64,000 nt of DNA from Gentiana macrophylla (Eukaryota; Streptophyta; Magnoliopsida; Gentianales; Gentianaceae), in the NCBI GenBank assembly GCA_026214975.1, contig JAOBSW010000592.1:62001-126000 (forward strand). The letters run 5' to 3'. Both the position numbers and the translations under genes were made by a program. How positions within the stretch are numbered: the first letter of the stretch is position 1; every line of letters begins with the position of its first letter. Under the pieces are notes generated by a model. That model was given only the letters and a program-made list of their open reading frames with translations, had not been told where the DNA came from and searched no databases. Positions 33,531 to 45,030 of this stretch are shown here, piece by piece.

Positions 33531-34742
33531 TGGCATCGACGGTCAAGTGACTCCTACTCACGATGGTGCGCCAAACGGGGACAGACTTCCCATACTACGG
33601 GAATTGTAACACGCAGGCGACCACGATTCTTGGTGCAAACCATGAGAGACCGGAGAAGTTCAACGGTTCCAACTTTAAGCGTTGGCAATGAAGATGTTGT
33701 TTTACATCACAACACTTGGGCTAGCAAGAATCTTTGGTCGATGACCGCTTGGTGGCGCCACCTGAAACTCCTGAAAGAGCGGTTTTTTCTTGTAGAAAAT
33801 TTGGAAGCAAAGTGATTTTCGTGCAAGAATTATATTCATAATGGTTTAGATAACATGTTGTATGGTGTGTCTTGTACTTATGATACTGCTAAATCATTGT
33901 GGCAAGCATTAGAGAAGAAATATACAACCGAACATCTTTGGTGCCAAGAAGTTTCTTGTCGGTAGGTTTTGAAGTATGAAATGAATGATACTAAATCTAT
34001 TGTGAAGCAGTGGAGGAGTTGCAAATTTCGATATCCGAGATGATAGCGAGAAGATCCGAAAATCAATGAGAATTTTCAAGTGGCATGTGTGATTGAGAAG
34101 CTTCCCGACTCGTGGAAGGAATACAAGAGCTATCTCATGCACAAGAGGAAGCAAGTAACGATGGATGATTTGATTGTCCGACTTCGTATTGAGGAGGATA
34201 ATAGAGCATCTGAAAAGAAACGTTCTATGCCTGTTGGACAAGCAAAGGCTAACATGGCTGAGGTGAAAAACCAGAAGAGAAAGAAGCTGGAGAAATTTCC
34301 CAAAAAGACTGGGGAATCGTCCAGGAAGCCGACACCATATAAATTCAATGGTGATTGCCGTAACTGTGGCAAGTTTGGACACCGTGCTGCGGACTGCCGG
34401 TCAAAGAAGCCTTACAAACCTACGGCTCATATGGCTGAAACTGAGGGAGATGATGACAATCTCTGTGCCATGGTGACTGAGTGCAACACCGTGGGGAATC
34501 CGAGGCAGTGGTTTGTGGACACAGGTGCCACTAAACATGTATGTGCTGACCGTGAGATCTTCTCAACCTACAAGGCTGGCAATGGTGAGAAACTGTGGAT
34601 GGGAAATTCTTCCCAATCAACTATTCAGGGAACTGGAAACGTGATTCTGAAGATGACTTCTGGGAAGAAGCTGACACTCACGAATGTTCTCCATGTTCCT
34701 GACATACGTAGAAACTTGATTTACGGTGGTATCTTTGAATAA
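33531..34742 (+). pseudogene. gag: Tork-like Gag and protease
   Basis: A start-like ATG at 33531 is followed by degraded Gag (RPEKFNGSNFKRWQ near 33650). The frame is clean from 34080 to 34742 (220 codons): Gag C-terminus SWKEYKSYLMHKRKQVTMDD, zinc knuckle CRNCGKFGHRAADC (C-x2-C-x4-H-x4-C, residues 93-106) and protease active site WFVDTGATKHVC (residues 144-155), then LHVPDIRRNL. Many single-base deletions between 33550 and 34080 destroy the N-terminal half. Confidence 0.85.
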
Positions 34743-34869
34743 GAATGGTTTTAAACTTTCTTTTGGTAATGACAAGGTCATTTTGACCAAAAATGAGATG
34801 TATGTTGGTAGAGTTTATTTTCTTGAAGGTTTATTTAAAAATCGAATGTAATGGCTATAATGCCAAAGA

Positions 34870-35690
34870 ATGTTGTGCCCATCGAGGCTAATAAAGCGCT
34901 TCTACTTCGCTTACTTGATTGAGTCTTGTACTTTATGGCATAATCGTTTAGGACACGTTAATAATAAATCAATTCAAAGAATGATGAATTTGGATTTATT
35001 ACCTAAACTAAAATTTAATCAAACTGGAAAATGCCAAGTATGTGTTGAGGCTAAAATGACTAAAGCACCGTTTCCATCCGTGGAAAGAAATACAGAACCT
35101 TTAGAATTAATTCACACCGATTTGTGTGATTTAAAGTTTGTGCAATCGAGAGGCGGTAAAAAGTATTTTATAACTTTTATCGATGATTGTACAAGATACT
35201 GTTATGTTTATTTGCTAAGTAGCAAAGATGAGGCTATCGAGGCATTCAAAAATTATAAAACTGAAGTTGAGAATCAACTTAGCAGACGAATCAAGAAGGT
35301 TCGTAGTGATAGAGGTGGAGAGTATGAATCGCCATTTGAAGGATTATGCCTAGATTCGGGCATCATTCATCAAACTACTGCTCCATATGCTCCTCAATCT
35401 AATGCAATTGTTTGAGCATAAAAACCGTACTCACGAAAGAGATGAGGAATGCTATGTTGATCGATTCCGGTTTACCTCAGAACTTGTGGGGGGGGCTCTT
35501 CTCTCCGCCAATGTAATTATCAACAGAATTCCATCTAAAAAGATGGATAAGACCTCATATGAGTTGTGGAAAGGCCACAAACCAAGTTATAAATACTTGA
35601 AAGTGTGGGGGTGTTTAGCAAAGGTGGAAGTGCCTAAACCTAAACAAATCAAGATTGGGCCTAAAACGATAGATTGCATATGCATATAGA
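34870..35690 (+). pseudogene. Tork-like integrase
   Basis: Frame 34870-35415 holds the zinc domain and core: [20 protein letters not shown] (HH), [14 protein letters not shown] (CC), [20 protein letters not shown] (first Asp), [17 protein letters not shown] and [13 protein letters not shown] (second Asp). Near 35410 the frame breaks exactly where the catalytic Glu is expected (SPQSNG-IAERKN in the family). The following frame (to 35689) has ALLSANVIINRIPSKKMDKT and YLKVWGCLAKV. Confidence 0.88.
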
Positions 35691-35696
35691 TTTCTT

Positions 35697-37482
35697 GTGC
35701 ACAAATCTGACAACCCTGATGTGCATGTAAACACAATCATGGAGTCAAGAAATGCGGTGTTTTTTGAGGATGTCTTTCCAAACAAAGAAAGACATAATGA
35801 AGACTCAAATTCGACTAAGAGGGCACACGAAAATGTGGGGGATGATGTTTCAGAACACGAGGAAGTGGAACCTCGAAGGGGTAAACGGGCTAGGACTTCA
35901 ACGTCTTTTGGGCCAGATTTTCTCACCTACATGGTAGAAAATACTCCAAGGACATATGCCGAGGCTATGTCTAATCCAGAAGCACCTTTCTGGAAAGAGG
36001 CAATTAATAGTGAGATAGATTCCATTATGCAAAATCACACTTGGGAATTGGTTGATATTCCACCGGGACATAAAGCTCTCGGATGTAAGTGGATTTTCAA
36101 GAAGAAGCTTAAAGCTGATGGATCTATTGATAAGTATAAGGCCAGGTTGGTAGCTAAGGGTTATCGGCAAAAAGAGGGTCTTGATTTCTTTGATACTTAC
36201 TCACCAGTAACTAGAATCACTTCTATAAGGGTTCTAATTTCTCTTGCTGCAGTATATAACTTGGAAATACATCAGATGGATGTTAAAACTGCATTTCTGA
36301 ATGGTGAATTAGGCGAAGAAATTTATATGGAACAACCCGAGGGTTTGTGGTTCCAGTCGGAAAAACAATGTGTGTCGACTCGTTAAGTCATTGTATGGAC
36401 TGAAACAAGCACCCAAACAATGGCATCAAAAGTTCGATCAAACTATGCTATCCAATGGGTTTAAGATCAACGAGTGCGACAAATGTGTCTACATCAAACA
36501 TACACCTAATGCTTATGTGTTAGTGTGTTTATATGTTGATGATATGTCGATTATGGGAGTACTCATGATATGATCATGAATACCAAAAGATCTTGACACT
36601 TAACTTTGATATGAAAGATATGGGGTGGCGGATGTAATTTTGGGGATTAAAATCTCCAGGATATCCGAGGACTAGTGTTATCACAGTCTCACTACATTGA
36701 GTCCGTCTGAGGAGATTCGGTGTTTATAATGAAAGTCTGTGAAAACACCTATTGACTTGAGTCTTCTCTTAGTCAAAAATAAAGGTGACCCCGTGTCTCG
36801 CTTAAAATATTCTCAGATTATCGGTTGTTTAATGTACATAACGAATTGTACTAGACGAGATATTGCATGTCTTTGTGAATAAACTAAGCGGAGTTTACAA
36901 GTAATCCTAGTGAGGATCATTGGAAAGCTCTTATTAGAGTACTAAAGTACTTGAAATATACAATGAACCTAGGATTATGCTACACAAGATATCCAAAGCA
37001 GTATTAGAAGGATCTTGTGATGCAAATTGGATTTACGATACAAAAGAATCAAAATCCACAAGCTGGATATATTTTCATGATTGGTGGTCTTTGCGGTGTC
37101 CTGGAAGTCCACTAAGCGAGGCGTGCATATCTCGTTCCACAATGGAAGTGAGTTTATTGCATTAGACAAAAGTGGTGAAGAAGTTTGAGTGGCTTCGAAA
37201 TTTCTAGAGGACATTCCATGTTGGACAAAACCGATTGCTCTATTAGCATACACGGTGATAGTCAATCGGCTATACACCGAGCACGAAATAGTATGTATAA
37301 TGGTAAGTCGGACATATCGTCGGCGACACAATACCATTAAACAACTGATCTCTAGTGGTGTGATTTCTATCGATTATGTAAAATCGAAGGAAAATCTTGC
37401 GGATCCTCTTACAAAAGGTTTACATAGAGATCAAATGTCAGTTTTGACACTCGGAATGGGACTGAAGCCTATTGAAAGATAA
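35697..37482 (+). pseudogene. Tork-like reverse transcriptase and RNase H
   Basis: 35697-36386 carries the linker and RT start: GHKALGCKWIFKKKLKADGS, YKARLVAKGYRQKEGLDFFD, HQMDVKTAFLNGELGEEIYM. A frameshift near 36380 leads to 36370-36573 with [15 protein letters not shown] and the catalytic LYVDDM. The thumb and RNase H region (36600-37180) is heavily damaged. A last piece at 37189-37482 has IDYVKSKENLADPLTKGL, the Copia RNase H C-terminal motif. Confidence 0.85.
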
Positions 37483-38032
37483 GAACTGTAATGTAACCCT
37501 ACCATGTTGACTGGAGATCCCAAGATATTGGTTCAAAGGGACAACTAAGTTATGAAGCTGTTGATGAACACTTACCCATTCTGTGAATAAAAGTGTTGTC
37601 TGCCAGAAGTGTGAAGGATAAGTGAAAACTTTTAATGATTCCTATAACTTGATTAAATTCGAGTGGGGTATGGCAGAATACTCTTGATAGGAGGTCACCT
37701 ATGTAAGTGCGAAGTGGGGCCGCTTCAAAGAGAGTTTAGAGGTTAGAATTCTCTAACGCACTTTCTGAAACCAGGTGTGATTCAGGGCCAAAACGAATCC
37801 AATCATGAGAACCAAGCACGCAGTTTAAGGGAAATATTGTGTGAGTACTATTGTGCGGTTTTACACTAAAGGTGAACGATTCAAGACTTAAGTTCAGCGA
37901 TTAGCGAGTAAATCCGATAGTATTTCACTAAGGCATGTTCAAAGCCAGAAGCTACCTCTCCTGATGCAATATTTTTCTGTCAGAATCTCTTCAGAGTCTG
38001 CATTTGCATTAATTTCCATTCATGTGGGGGAT

Positions 38033-39120
38033 TGTTGGAGAAAATGTGGAATTGAATTAAAAATGATTTTATAATCATTTTATTCAGTGACTTTGTAAGC
38101 GTATTTCGGATATATTCTTGTATAGAATATATGTAATGTTTTATTAATTCTGAAAACTACGTGAGTCGTAGATGAATTCAGGATTTGGAATCATTCAATT
38201 CGGATAACGAGTGAATGAGAAATTAACGCTTAAAGTCGGTTTGTTGGACAATTGATGATATGTCATATTGGGCCTATTGGGCTTAAGTGTGTGTTATGAA
38301 AAGGAAAAATGGGAAGAAACTTTTCTCCCACATTGGTTGGAAGAAGGAAAAAGAAGCAATATTTATATGATATTGTTTTAGTGTAGTTGGAATAAGAAAC
38401 CAACATTATACACCGTTCTCTACGCGGGCGCAGGGGGGGTGCAAATCCAATCCGGATTTACCCTTGGGCTTGTGCATGCCCGCGTGTCCTGCGTACACGA
38501 ATGCAGCTCGATTTGAAGGTTCACGATCGAGTTTGGTTTATAGCTGTTAATTTATTTTTCAGATCTGTCTCACGAGAGTGAGACTATTCATGTTCTACTT
38601 TAAGTCGTGATTAAAGTGAGGCTTTTAGCTTTCCAAGTTCCAACATAATCTTGATATTTATGACATTCAATTCGAAGTGAGGTGTTCATTTCCATCAGTT
38701 TTTCCATGCCCTCTCGCTATATAAACGAGCTACATGAATGGGAAGAAAAACATACCGATTCACAACACGAGAAAATAGCATACATATCACTCTTTTGCAT
38801 ATAAGGTCATTTCTAGCATCAAGTGAAGAGAAATCTACGAAAGCTTTGTTCGAGTTCGCGGTGTTCGAATCTGTAGTACCACTATTCTCGAAAGGTAATC
38901 TGAGAATTCTGGGAGACAATTCTTTGTGAGACCGGGTACATACCGAACAAATTTGTCTTAAGGAAAGTGTTAAATCTCGGCTCGAGATCATAGCATATCC
39001 TTTTATCATTGTTATTGTATTTTCTTTCTATATTTTTTGTTGTATCTGTTTCGTCATCAAAATTAATAAAATTGTTGTTTAATTCGGTTTGATTATTTTA
39101 ATTATACACGGGTGATAACA
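38033..39120 (+). repeat. 3' LTR of the Tork-like element
   Basis: Full-length LTR of 1088 bp from TGTTGGAGAA to GATAACA. It contains GTCTTAAGGAAAG (near 38956), which also occurs reversed in the solo LTR at 54500-55690 and shows the family link. It is followed by the TAAAC duplication. Confidence 0.9.
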
Positions 39121-39125
39121 TAAAC

Positions 39126-40091
39126 AACATCAAAAACTTTGTCCCTATCACCCTTGAGATGGAGAAAGTTCAATACTCCTCTTGGGCAGAATTATTCAAG
39201 ATTCATTGCCGTGTGTACAATGTTATTGACCACATCCTCCCCTCAAAATCATCCGACAAATCTAAGGAGAAGGCTGTTTTGGATGATGAACTATGGTCTA
39301 GATTAGACGTTGTAGTACTACAATGGATTTACGGGACAATCTCCAACGATTTGCTCCACACAATCATCACTCCGGATGCCACAGCTCACCAAGCATGGGA
39401 GTGCTTAGAAGGAATTTTTCGTGACAACAAAAATCAAAGAGCTTTGTACCTCGAAAATCAATTCAACGCTGTCAAACAGGAGGATTACCCGAACATTTCA
39501 GCCTATTGCCAGGAATTGAAGATGCTTGCTGATCAGCTGTCCAATGTCGGAGCTCCGGTCTCCGACCACCGCCTCGTTCTCCAGTTAATTTCCGGCCTCA
39601 GTGAAGCATATGAAGGAGTAGCTACCATTTTACAGCAAAGTGATCCGCTGCCGAAATTTTATGAAGCCCACTCCAAACTCATTCTTGAGGAGACTCGTAA
39701 AGCCAAGCGAGCCTCTACCAGTGCCGGAGACACAGCCCTCCTTTCCCAAGGAGGCTCCAATCAACAGCCCACCGCCTACAATGGTGAGCAGAATTCCCGA
39801 TCAAATGGTAGCCAAAGACGCGTTCAAAATAGCCGCGGTGGTGGTCGGGGCGGACAATCAGTCGGGGCGCGAAGCAGAGGTGGCGGCGGTAATTCGAGCC
39901 ATGGCAACCAAAGATCGACAATTTGGAAATTCTTCTTCCTCCGTACGCCACAAAGAAAGCCGGCGTCCATGGTCCACTCCTTGGCCAATGCTTCCGCTTG
40001 GAAGACACGGAATCGACAATGGGCAATTCCTCCGTGTCCTTATCCCACGACTAATTGGGCTCGGCCCAACTCACACCGACCGGCATTTTAG
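39126..40091 (+). pseudogene. gag: Ale-like Gag, main part
   Basis: This continues the 13 codons at 32392-32430 in the same frame. It reads EMEKVQYSSWAELFKIHCRV, LWSRLDVVVLQWIYGTIS, AWECLEGIFRDNKNQRALYL and SAYCQELKMLADQLSNVGAP (a Copia UBN2-type Gag), then a Gly/Arg-rich tail. Near 39900-39980 the polyprotein should pass to the protease, but here the frame shifts, because the later coding continues in the frame open from 39640. A zinc knuckle was not seen. Confidence 0.88.
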
Positions 40092-41796
40092 AGCACGTCC
40101 ACCACAAAGGCTTATAACACACGGTAGCAAGTCCCACGGGTTATACTCAATAGACATTGAATCAAAGAATGCACACGATGTCTCTCAATGTTCGGATGAA
40201 AATTGGTATTTCAACACGGCGCTACTCTCTCATATGACGAGCTCTTCCGGTAATCTCCCGTCCTATTTTAATTTGAGCAACTTAAATCGCAACATTATTG
40301 TAGGTAGTGGTGAGCACATTCCAATTCACGGTCATGGACACTCCTCTCTCCCCCCACCCCACCCACCATTATCCTTAAATGACGTTCTTCATGCTCCAAA
40401 ACTTATTAAAAATTTAATTTCTATGCGCCGCTTTACTATTGATAATAATGTTTCCGTTGAATTTGACCCATTTGGATTTTATGTGAAGGACCTTCTAATG
40501 GGGATGCCACTCATGAGATGTAACAGTACCGGGGCCCTATATCCCCTCACCTACAACCTCAACAATTCCACAAACTCTCCTTCCACGTATGCAGCTATTT
40601 CTTCCACTCTACGGCATGATCGCCTGGGTCATCCAGGAACCTCAGTGTTACGCTCCCTTAGTAAAAATAAATTTATTGATTTACCTTGTTCATCTAATTC
40701 CATTGTTTGTGAGTCTTGCGTTTTTGGAAAACATATCAAAATGCCTTTTTCTTCTTCAGTTACTCGTACTTTGATGCCTTTTGACATTATTCATAGTGAT
40801 TTGTGGACATCTCCGGTTTTAAGTTCTGTTGGGCAGAGATACTATCTCATATTTTTAGATGATTATTCCCACTTTTTGTGGACATTTCCCATTAGTAAAA
40901 AATCTCAAGTCTTTTCCATATTCGCCTCGTTTCATACCTTCATTAAAACACAATTTGCGGTTAACATAAAGTGTTTCCAATGTGACAATGGAAAGGAATT
41001 TGATAACGACTCCTTTAAAACTCTTTCCACCCAAATTGGCCTTATTTTTCGTTTCTCGTGCCCACACACTTCCCCACAAAATGGCAAAGCCGAACGCCAA
41101 CTGCGTACCATAAATAATCTAATCCGTAGCCTTCTAGCTCGTGCCTCCGTACCCCCCTCATTTTGGCATCATGGCCTTGAAATGGCCACATATCTCTTAA
41201 ATATTCTTCCCCATAAATCCCTCAATCATCAATCTCCCACTCAAATTCTGTTCCGCCGAGATCCCTCTTACACACACCTACGCACATTCGGATGTCTATG
41301 CTATCCCCTTCATCCGTCAACCACCATCCACAAACTTCACCCTCGGTCCACCCCGTGTGTGTTTTTGGGATATCCCTCCAATCATCGCGGATACAAATGT
41401 TACGATTTATCTAGTCAGAAAATAATTATTTCTCGCCACGTCATTTTTGACGAATCTCAATTTCCCTTTACCAAATATCAATCCCCACCCCCAACAACCT
41501 ATGACTTTCTAAATAATGGCATGCATCCCCTTTTAATCCATCACCTGCAGTCTGCAAACCCAGCCCAACCCTTACCCTTTCGGCCCAATCAGCTGAGCCA
41601 CAAACCACCCCCACTTCTTCCCCACAGCCCACCCCCCATAGGCGGCCACCCACAGGCTCGGCTCAATCCAGGCCCTTTCCTCGCCCCCAGGCCCAACTCG
41701 TCTTCCCAGCCTACTGAGACTCATCTACCAACCGGACCATTACTACACGAGGCATGCGTGGCATTTTCAAGCCCAAACAACCTTACAATCTCCTGA
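39950..41796 (+). pseudogene. Ale-like protease and integrase
   Basis: The frame open from 39640 to 41796 is real coding from about 39950. The protease site reads WYFNTALLSHMTSS, where the family has D-T-(A/G), so the catalytic Asp is changed to Asn. LNDVLHAPKLIKNLISMRRF follows. Integrase is complete in outline: HDRLGHPG, CESCVFGKH, FDIIHSDLWTSPV, YYLIFLDDYSHFLWTFPI, CDNGKEFDN and TSPQNGKAERQLRTINNLIR, giving all three acidic residues. FGCLCYPLHP and TPCVFLGYP follow. A Pro-rich linker ends at a stop near 41796. Confidence 0.9.
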
Positions 41797-41814
41797 CTTC
41801 CACAGTCCCCTCCC

Positions 41815-43367
41815 CCTTTCCTCGAAACCCAAAAATGGCCTTATCGGACCCAAATTGGAAGGCCGCCATGACCGACGAATTTAATGCTCTTATTAAAAAT
41901 GGGACATGGGATCTTATACCTCGCCCACCTAATGTTAATATTATTCGGTCTATGTGGATTTTTCGAATTAAAAAAAATACTCTGACAGTTCCTTTGAGAG
42001 GCATAAAGCCCGACTTGTAGGTGATGGCAGGTCTCAACAGGTTGGAGTGGACTGTGATGAAACATTCAGCCCAGTGGTCAAACAAGCAACCATTCGGACG
42101 GTTCTTAGTCTTGCTTTGTCCAAGTCATGGCCAATTCATCAACTCGATGTCAAGAACGCATTCTTACATGGTCACCTTAATGAGACCGTTTATATGCATC
42201 AACCCATGGGTTTTCGAGATCCACATCACCCTGACTATGTGTGTCATCTAAAGAAATCTCTTTATGGCCTAAAGCAGGCCCCTCGAGCCTGGTATCAGCG
42301 GTTTGGCGATTATGCCTCCTCCATTGGTTTCTCCTATAGCAAATCCGACCACTTACTCTTCATCTATCGCAAAGGCTCTGACATGGCTTATCTCTTATTG
42401 TATGTTGATGACATCATTCTCACTGCCTCATCAGAGCGTCTTCGGCAATCTATTATGACACTTCTTGCCTCCGAGTTTGCAATGAAAGATCTTGGTCCTC
42501 TCAGCTATTTTTTTAGGCATTTCCGTTACACGCCACTCCGGGGGTCTATTTCTCAGTCAAAGGAAATATGCCAAAGAGATCATTGAACGTGCCGGTATGC
42601 AATCTTGTAAACCTGTATCCACACCCGTGGACACTCAATCTAAGCTTTCTACGTCCGGATCCCCCTATGATGATCCTACTCATTTCCGTAGCCTTGCTGG
42701 TGCTTTACAATACCTCACTTTCACGAGACCTGATATTTCTTATGCCGTGCAACAAATATGCCTTCATATGCATGACCCTAAAGACACTCATATGAATGCT
42801 CTCAAACGCATTCTGCGTTATCTCCAAGGAACACTGGACTTCGGACTCCACCTCTACAAATCCTCGGTCTCTTCTCTTGTCTCTTACACCGAAGCCGATT
42901 GGGGTGGTTGTCCTACCACTCGTCGCTCCACCTCCGGCTATTGCGTATTTCTTGGTGATAATCTCATATCATGGTCTTCCAAACGCCAACCTACTCTGTC
43001 TCGTTCGAGCGCCAAAGCGGAATACAGAGGAGTCGCCAATGTCGTGTCTGAGTCATGTTGGCTCCGCAACTTACTTCTGGAACTTCACTGTCCGATTCAT
43101 AAGGCCACCTTGGTATATTGCGATAATGTCAGTGCCATTTATCTTTCCGGCAATCCCTTTCAACATCAACGCACCAAACACGTCGAAATGGATATTCACT
43201 TTGTCCGTGAAAAAGTTGCTCGTGGCCAAGTTTGTGTACTTCATGTCCCTTCTCGCTACCAAATCGCGGATATTTTTACTAAAGGTCTTCCACGGATTTT
43301 ATTTGAAGACTTTCGCTCCAGTCTCAGCGTACGCGAACCTTCCGCTTCCACTGAGGGGGTGTGTTAG
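41815..43367 (+). pseudogene. Ale-like reverse transcriptase and RNase H
   Basis: Three overlapping frames carry one enzyme. 41754-42020: DPNWKAAMTDEFNALIKNGT. 42047-42586: [56 protein letters not shown] and catalytic LYVDDIILTA. 42492-43367 (291 codons, clean): thumb, RNase H TEADWGGCPTTRRSTSGYC, SAKAEYRGVA, YCDNVSAIYLSGNP and IADIFTKGLP, stopping at the 3' LTR. Only two or three frameshifts separate it from an intact gene, fitting the near-identical LTRs. Confidence 0.9.
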
Positions 43368-43540
43368 AATATGTAAAATAATATTAGAATATTTTGTATA
43401 TACTCATATTTAGCATAGTCAAAGATTTGTAATTATTTGTAATTACTCCCCCCTATTTGTAGCCTAGACTAATGCCTCTGTATCTGTATATCATTGTACC
43501 ATCTGATCAATGGAAAGACAGGGAAAAACATTTACTTTCA
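43362..43540 (+). repeat. 3' LTR of the Ale-like element
   Basis: 179 bp, two differences from the 5' LTR by eye. The pol frame ends within its first bases. Followed by the TTCAC duplication. Confidence 0.93.
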
Positions 43541-43730
43541 TTCACCATGTCCGGAAACACGTTGTTTCAAACGATTGACTGTTGTGTTTCTCTCTAGTAA
43601 AGATCAACTAGAGGACTTGCTCACCTCTTGGCAATCCTCGGTTCAACTCACTCAAAGCCAATCTCATATCCATTCCATTTTCATAGATATGGAGAATACA
43701 GTAGATGATTCTAGTCTACAGAAATAATAT
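43541..43730 (+). pseudogene. Old Copia RNase H remnant, right part
   Basis: After the duplicated TTCAC the interrupted RNase H continues with VRKHVVS-like text and, in another frame, VVFLSSKDQLEDLLTSW, the Copia C-terminal block (family: ...FLPSKDQLADIFTKPL). It is the partner of 31761-32128. Confidence 0.75.
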
Positions 43731-44204
43731 TTTGTATGTAATGCATTCACACACCATTGTACTGATAAATATATTACAATATGTACTATTGTTGAAATCA
43801 ATCTTTTAATTTATTCGGTTCTGTTAGTTTAGTGGGCCAAAGCCCAATTATAACATTTGCCAACAAATTTGATATTTCCCACATCGTGAAATTTGAGAGA
43901 AGGTGGCGACTTAATACAATATAAAATAGGTTTAGCCTATTGTTTTTATGGTGTACCAAGGTACTATTGAAATGTATCAATTTATGTCAATTAAGATAAA
44001 CTCTCAATTGCTTTAGTTATTTGACTATTGTTTTTTAGGCGTCAGGAGAGTTGTATCTTTTGTAATCCTCCTTTATAATAATATTTTCTCTTTCGTCTGT
44101 GGATTAGTCGGCATATTGCCGGAAAACACGTAAATTTGTTGTTTTGTCTTTTTCCTTCTGTTTGTTATTTTGTGTTACCGTCGTTAAGAGTTATTGCTCG
44201 GTTC

Positions 44205-45030
44205 GAAGCAGATCAAATAAGAAGGATGCAGAGATTGAAAATTTTGTTTTGAATCACAGACATAAATATTTGACGTCCAATTATTGTAAGAAGATTGGGC
44301 ATATAAAATATGATTGCTTTCGACTTAAGAACAAAGAAAAACGTGAACTGAAGAAAGAGCGTGGTAAAGAGTCTGGTCAGGCCGATATCGTAGATTATGA
44401 GAGTGATGGAGAGATCTTCTTTGCTGATGATAAATTCAGGTCTGCGAATGAATGAATCTTGGATTCTGGTTGCTCGTATCATATGTGTCCTAATCAGTGG
44501 CGGATGTAAGTGTATCATAGGGGGGTCCATGGACCCCCCTGAACGGATAAAAACTCTACATTTTATCTATAGAAAAATATTTCGGACACCGTAAAAATAT
44601 TTATGGACCCCCCTAAAAAACATTTCTGGATCCGCCACTGGTCAATAGGAACTGGTTTTCCACGTATGATTCAGTTCAAGGTGGAGTTGTTTCATTAGGC
44701 AACAGCGTAGTTTGCAAAGTTGCTGGTATTAGTACGGTTAGAATCAAGACCCTTGTTGGTGTTGTTAGAACACTTAAGAAAGTTAGACATGTTCAATATT
44801 TGAAGAATAATCTCATCTCTTTGGGCGCACTTGAGACTCTTGGATTTAGGTACACCGCTGAAGTTGGAGTTTTGAAGCTAATTAAATGTACTCGTATTGT
44901 TATGAAAGCTTGCAGGTCTGGTGATTTGTTTTTTTTTTTTTGGAAGGATTCACAATTATTGGCAATTCTGCTATCCTATGTCATCCTGTTTAGAATTAAA
45001 CATTACGAAGCGTCGTCCATTTGTTAAGTT
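44205..45030 (+). pseudogene. Copia Gag zinc knuckle and protease fragment
   Basis: 44205-44455 reads YCKKIGHIKYDCFRLKNKEK, a zinc knuckle whose first Cys is lost, then an acidic linker. ILDSGCSYHMCPN (protease, DSG form) follows in another frame up to the MITE at 44494. It continues after the MITE at 44647 with NWFSTYDSVQGGVVSLGNSV and LKNNLISLGALETLGFRYTA to about 45027. A poly-T run at 44930 disrupts the end. Confidence 0.8.
44487..44648. mobile_element. 146-bp hAT-type MITE inside the protease fragment
   Basis: Terminal inverted repeats CAGTGGCGGAT and ATCCGCCACTG at 44495-44505 and 44630-44640. The left flank GTCCTAAT and right flank GTCAAT fit one 8-bp duplication with a 2-base loss on the right: removing the element restores a continuous protease frame. 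The interior has a perfect palindrome at 44519-44540 (G-rich half, TCCATGGA centre). A related copy lies at 48171-48327. Confidence 0.85.

Larger units (their letters stand above)
32431..39120 (+). mobile_element. Tork/TNT1-like Ty1/Copia element nested in Gag
   Basis: LTRs begin TGTTGGAGAAAATG at 32431 and 38033, and the 3' LTR ends GGTGATAACA at 39120. The 5-bp duplication TAAAC flanks it (32426-32430, 39121-39125). Polypurine tract TGTGGGGGAT precedes the 3' LTR. The LTR family is the same as the solo LTR at 54500-55690. The 5' LTR lacks its last ~240 bp and the primer site is absent, so this copy could not have replicated in its present form. The coding region carries many single-base indels. 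Confidence 0.93.
32129..43540 (+). mobile_element. Ale-like Ty1/Copia element, split by another element
   Basis: Identical-length LTRs (32129-32307 and 43362-43540, 179 bp) start TGTTAGAATATG and end TTACTTTCA, and differ at two positions by eye. The flanking 5-bp duplication is TTCAC (32124-32128 and 43541-43545). A primer site TGGTATCGGAGCC follows the 5' LTR. CTGAGGGGGTG at 43351-43361 is the polypurine tract. The element's own length without the insertion is about 4.7 kb. Gag, protease-integrase and RT-RNase H are mostly readable but frameshifted. The short LTR and the Gag type suggest the Ale/Retrofit lineage. Confidence 0.93.
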
